Positions 24,897-26,109 of a DNA stretch of 26,109 nucleotides are shown here, in pieces. Source of the DNA: JBBRWO01 sp038249135. GTDB taxonomy: Bacteria; Actinomycetota; Coriobacteriia; Anaerosomatales; JAAXUF01. The stretch lies in NCBI GenBank assembly GCA_038249135.1, contig JBBRWO010000019.1:1-26109 (forward strand). The letters are read 5' to 3'. The notes under the pieces are model-generated. The model was not told the DNA's origin. It did no database searches and saw only the letters and a list, made by a program, of their open reading frames with translations. Position 1 is the stretch's first letter. Each line of letters starts with the position of its first letter. A program made the translations under genes and the position numbers.

Positions 24897-26066
24897 CTAG
24901 GCGTCGTTGCGGATCGGCTTGCGATCGCGGGCCAGCCGCTCGAGCAACGCCACGGCGTGATCGATGCCGGGCAGCGCCGCCATCTGGGCGGCGAATTGTC
25001 CCGCGGTGGAGCGATAGGTCGCATCGGCCAGGACTTCGCGCAGACGGGCGCGTATGACGTCCGGCCTGCGCTCCTCCGGCGAAACGCGGCGGCCCATCCC
25101 CAGGGCTTCGACGCGTTCGGCGGTGTAGCCCTGTTCGGGCGTGATGGGCACGACCACGAGCGGCACCCCGAGCGAGAGCGCCTCCTTGGCGCCGTTGAAC
25201 CCGCCGTGCGTGATGAAGACCGACGTCTTCTCCAGCACCGCGATCTGGGGGACGAACGTCTCGATCCGCACGTTCGGCGGGGCGTCGCGGAACCGGCCTG
25301 CATCCTGATCGCGACCGATGCTGGCCACGACCTCGACGGGCTCGCCTGCGACGGCTTCGAGGATCGCCTCGAATACGCCGGGAGCGCCATGCTGAACCGT
25401 CCCCAGGCTGGCGAACACGAGCGGCCGGTCGTGCGGCTCGTCGAGCCAGGAGGGCCGCGCCTGCTGTCGGATCCGGGGATTGCTGTAGCGGATGAAGTGG
25501 GCCGTCTCGGGGTGCACGGCATCCCCATCCCATGACGCCGGCATGAAGGCGAGGCTCAGATAGCGCGAGACCATCTGCGCCGATGGATCTGGCGACATAC
25601 CGAGCCGTACGCGCCAGTCCTGGAGGGGCTCGGCCACGACCGGGCGCAGGTCGTCGCGGGCGCTCCACGAGCCGGTGGCCACCGAGGCATGCGGCAGCCC
25701 GGCACGCTCGGCAGCAAGACACCCGGCGAACTCGGCCGTCTCGCGCACGACGACGTCGGGACGCCACTCCGCAATGTGGTGCTCCAGGTCGGGCAACGCG
25801 CCTTCGACGGCCCGTGTGGCGAAGGCAATCCGTTGCCCCCACTTCCACCGATCCGGCTGCGGCGCGGGCGGTCCTCCAGCCAGGAGCGCCTCGAAGGGCG
25901 TCGAACCGGCAGCGAGATGCTCGAAGCCCGCCGCGTGGATCTGATCGCTCATGGCCTTGCTGGACGCGATCGCTACCGTGTGGCCGGCATCGGCCAGGCC
26001 CTCGGCCAGCGGCAGCAGCGAGTTGAGGTGCCCGGTCGCGGGCAGGCTGGTGAGGAGAACTCGCAT
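24897..26066 (-). CDS. GT1-family (MGT/UGT-type) glycosyltransferase
   Basis: A 389-aa GT-B fold glycosyltransferase of the GT1 type. The N-terminus RVLLTSLPATGHLNSLLPLA is the usual first strand and loop with a catalytic-type His. LVFASLGTVQ opens the C-terminal Rossmann domain. FITHGGFNGAKEAL (H287) followed by GVPLVVVPITPEQG is the donor-binding signature, with EQ at the position of the usual D/E-Q that binds the sugar. The enzyme should transfer a sugar from a nucleotide donor to a small hydrophobic acceptor; donor and acceptor cannot be told. I chose the ATG at 26066 since it begins the first strand directly; a TTG at 26102 would add 12 residues. It is unlikely to belong to the defence modules. 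Confidence 0.9.
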   Translation of the reverse strand: MRVLLTSLPATGHLNSLLPLAEGLADAGHTVAIASSKAMSDQIHAAGFEHLAAGSTPFEALLAGGPPAPQPDRWKWGQRIAFATRAVEGALPDLEHHIAEWRPDVVVRETAEFAGCLAAERAGLPHASVATGSWSARDDLRPVVAEPLQDWRVRLGMSPDPSAQMVSRYLSLAFMPASWDGDAVHPETAHFIRYSNPRIRQQARPSWLDEPHDRPLVFASLGTVQHGAPGVFEAILEAVAGEPVEVVASIGRDQDAGRFRDAPPNVRIETFVPQIAVLEKTSVFITHGGFNGAKEALSLGVPLVVVPITPEQGYTAERVEALGMGRRVSPEERRPDVIRARLREVLADATYRSTAGQFAAQMAALPGIDHAVALLERLARDRKPIRNDA

Positions 26067-26109
26067 CGGCACTGGCGCTACCCGGCTCGAGTTGGGTCTC
26101 AAGGCTGCA

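Noticed and set aside
1..26109. CRISPR array, tRNA or rRNA genes
   Set aside because: No regularly spaced repeats and no cloverleaf or rRNA-like conserved stretches were seen on either strand.

Overview
The window is high-GC bacterial DNA. The GT1 glycosyltransferase, the small ribbon protein, a degraded gene ending NPIRYVNC and the chaperone-type toxin-antitoxin operon all suit a high-GC actinobacterium (perhaps a soil Thermoleophilia-like lineage). That assignment is inference from gene content. No rRNA, tRNA or CRISPR array was found. Most of the window looks like a defence/conflict island inserted next to ordinary chromosomal genes at the right edge.

Region 1 (1-6656). A plus-strand operon with 4-nt overlaps encodes a TerY-like von Willebrand A protein, a PP2C-like phosphatase and a Ser/Thr-kinase-like protein with two C-terminal beta-rich, probably OB-fold, domains. 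This is the TerY-P triad. Divergent from it, 61 bp away, lies an 809-aa coiled-coil/helical-repeat protein that may be a fourth component.

Region 2 (6657-8168) is a scar: a frameshifted IS481-like transposase remnant followed by about 860 bp with no recognisable gene.

Region 3 (8169-13522) is a nucleotide-chemistry and toxin-antitoxin block. A 115-aa conserved hypothetical, a HAD hydrolase and a DprA/SLOG protein run on the plus strand. On the minus strand a HigB toxin, HigA antitoxin and SecB-like chaperone (a TAC system) run into a phosphoribosyltransferase-like protein that carries an inserted C2H2 zinc finger. A paralogous phosphoribosyltransferase-like protein diverges from the TAC promoter, and a 7+7 palindrome sits between them.

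Region 4 (14117-24094) is the most striking part: a tightly overlapped minus-strand operon of a 100-aa protein, a 1218-aa protein, a 501-aa protein and a 1507-aa HerA-type ATPase. The order and architecture of the last three match the DptF-DptG-DptH (DndFGH) restriction genes of DNA phosphorothioation systems. However, the DptF-like P-loop region is fused to an N-terminal DUF4338 domain, the family of the Druantia protein DruA. No dndBCDE/ssp modification genes and no druE helicase are in the window. I propose this as a hybrid or undescribed DruA-DptFGH defence system.

Region 5 (24310-26066) is a minus-strand GT1 glycosyltransferase, a 59-aa zinc-ribbon protein and a small gene broken by an amber stop and a frameshift.
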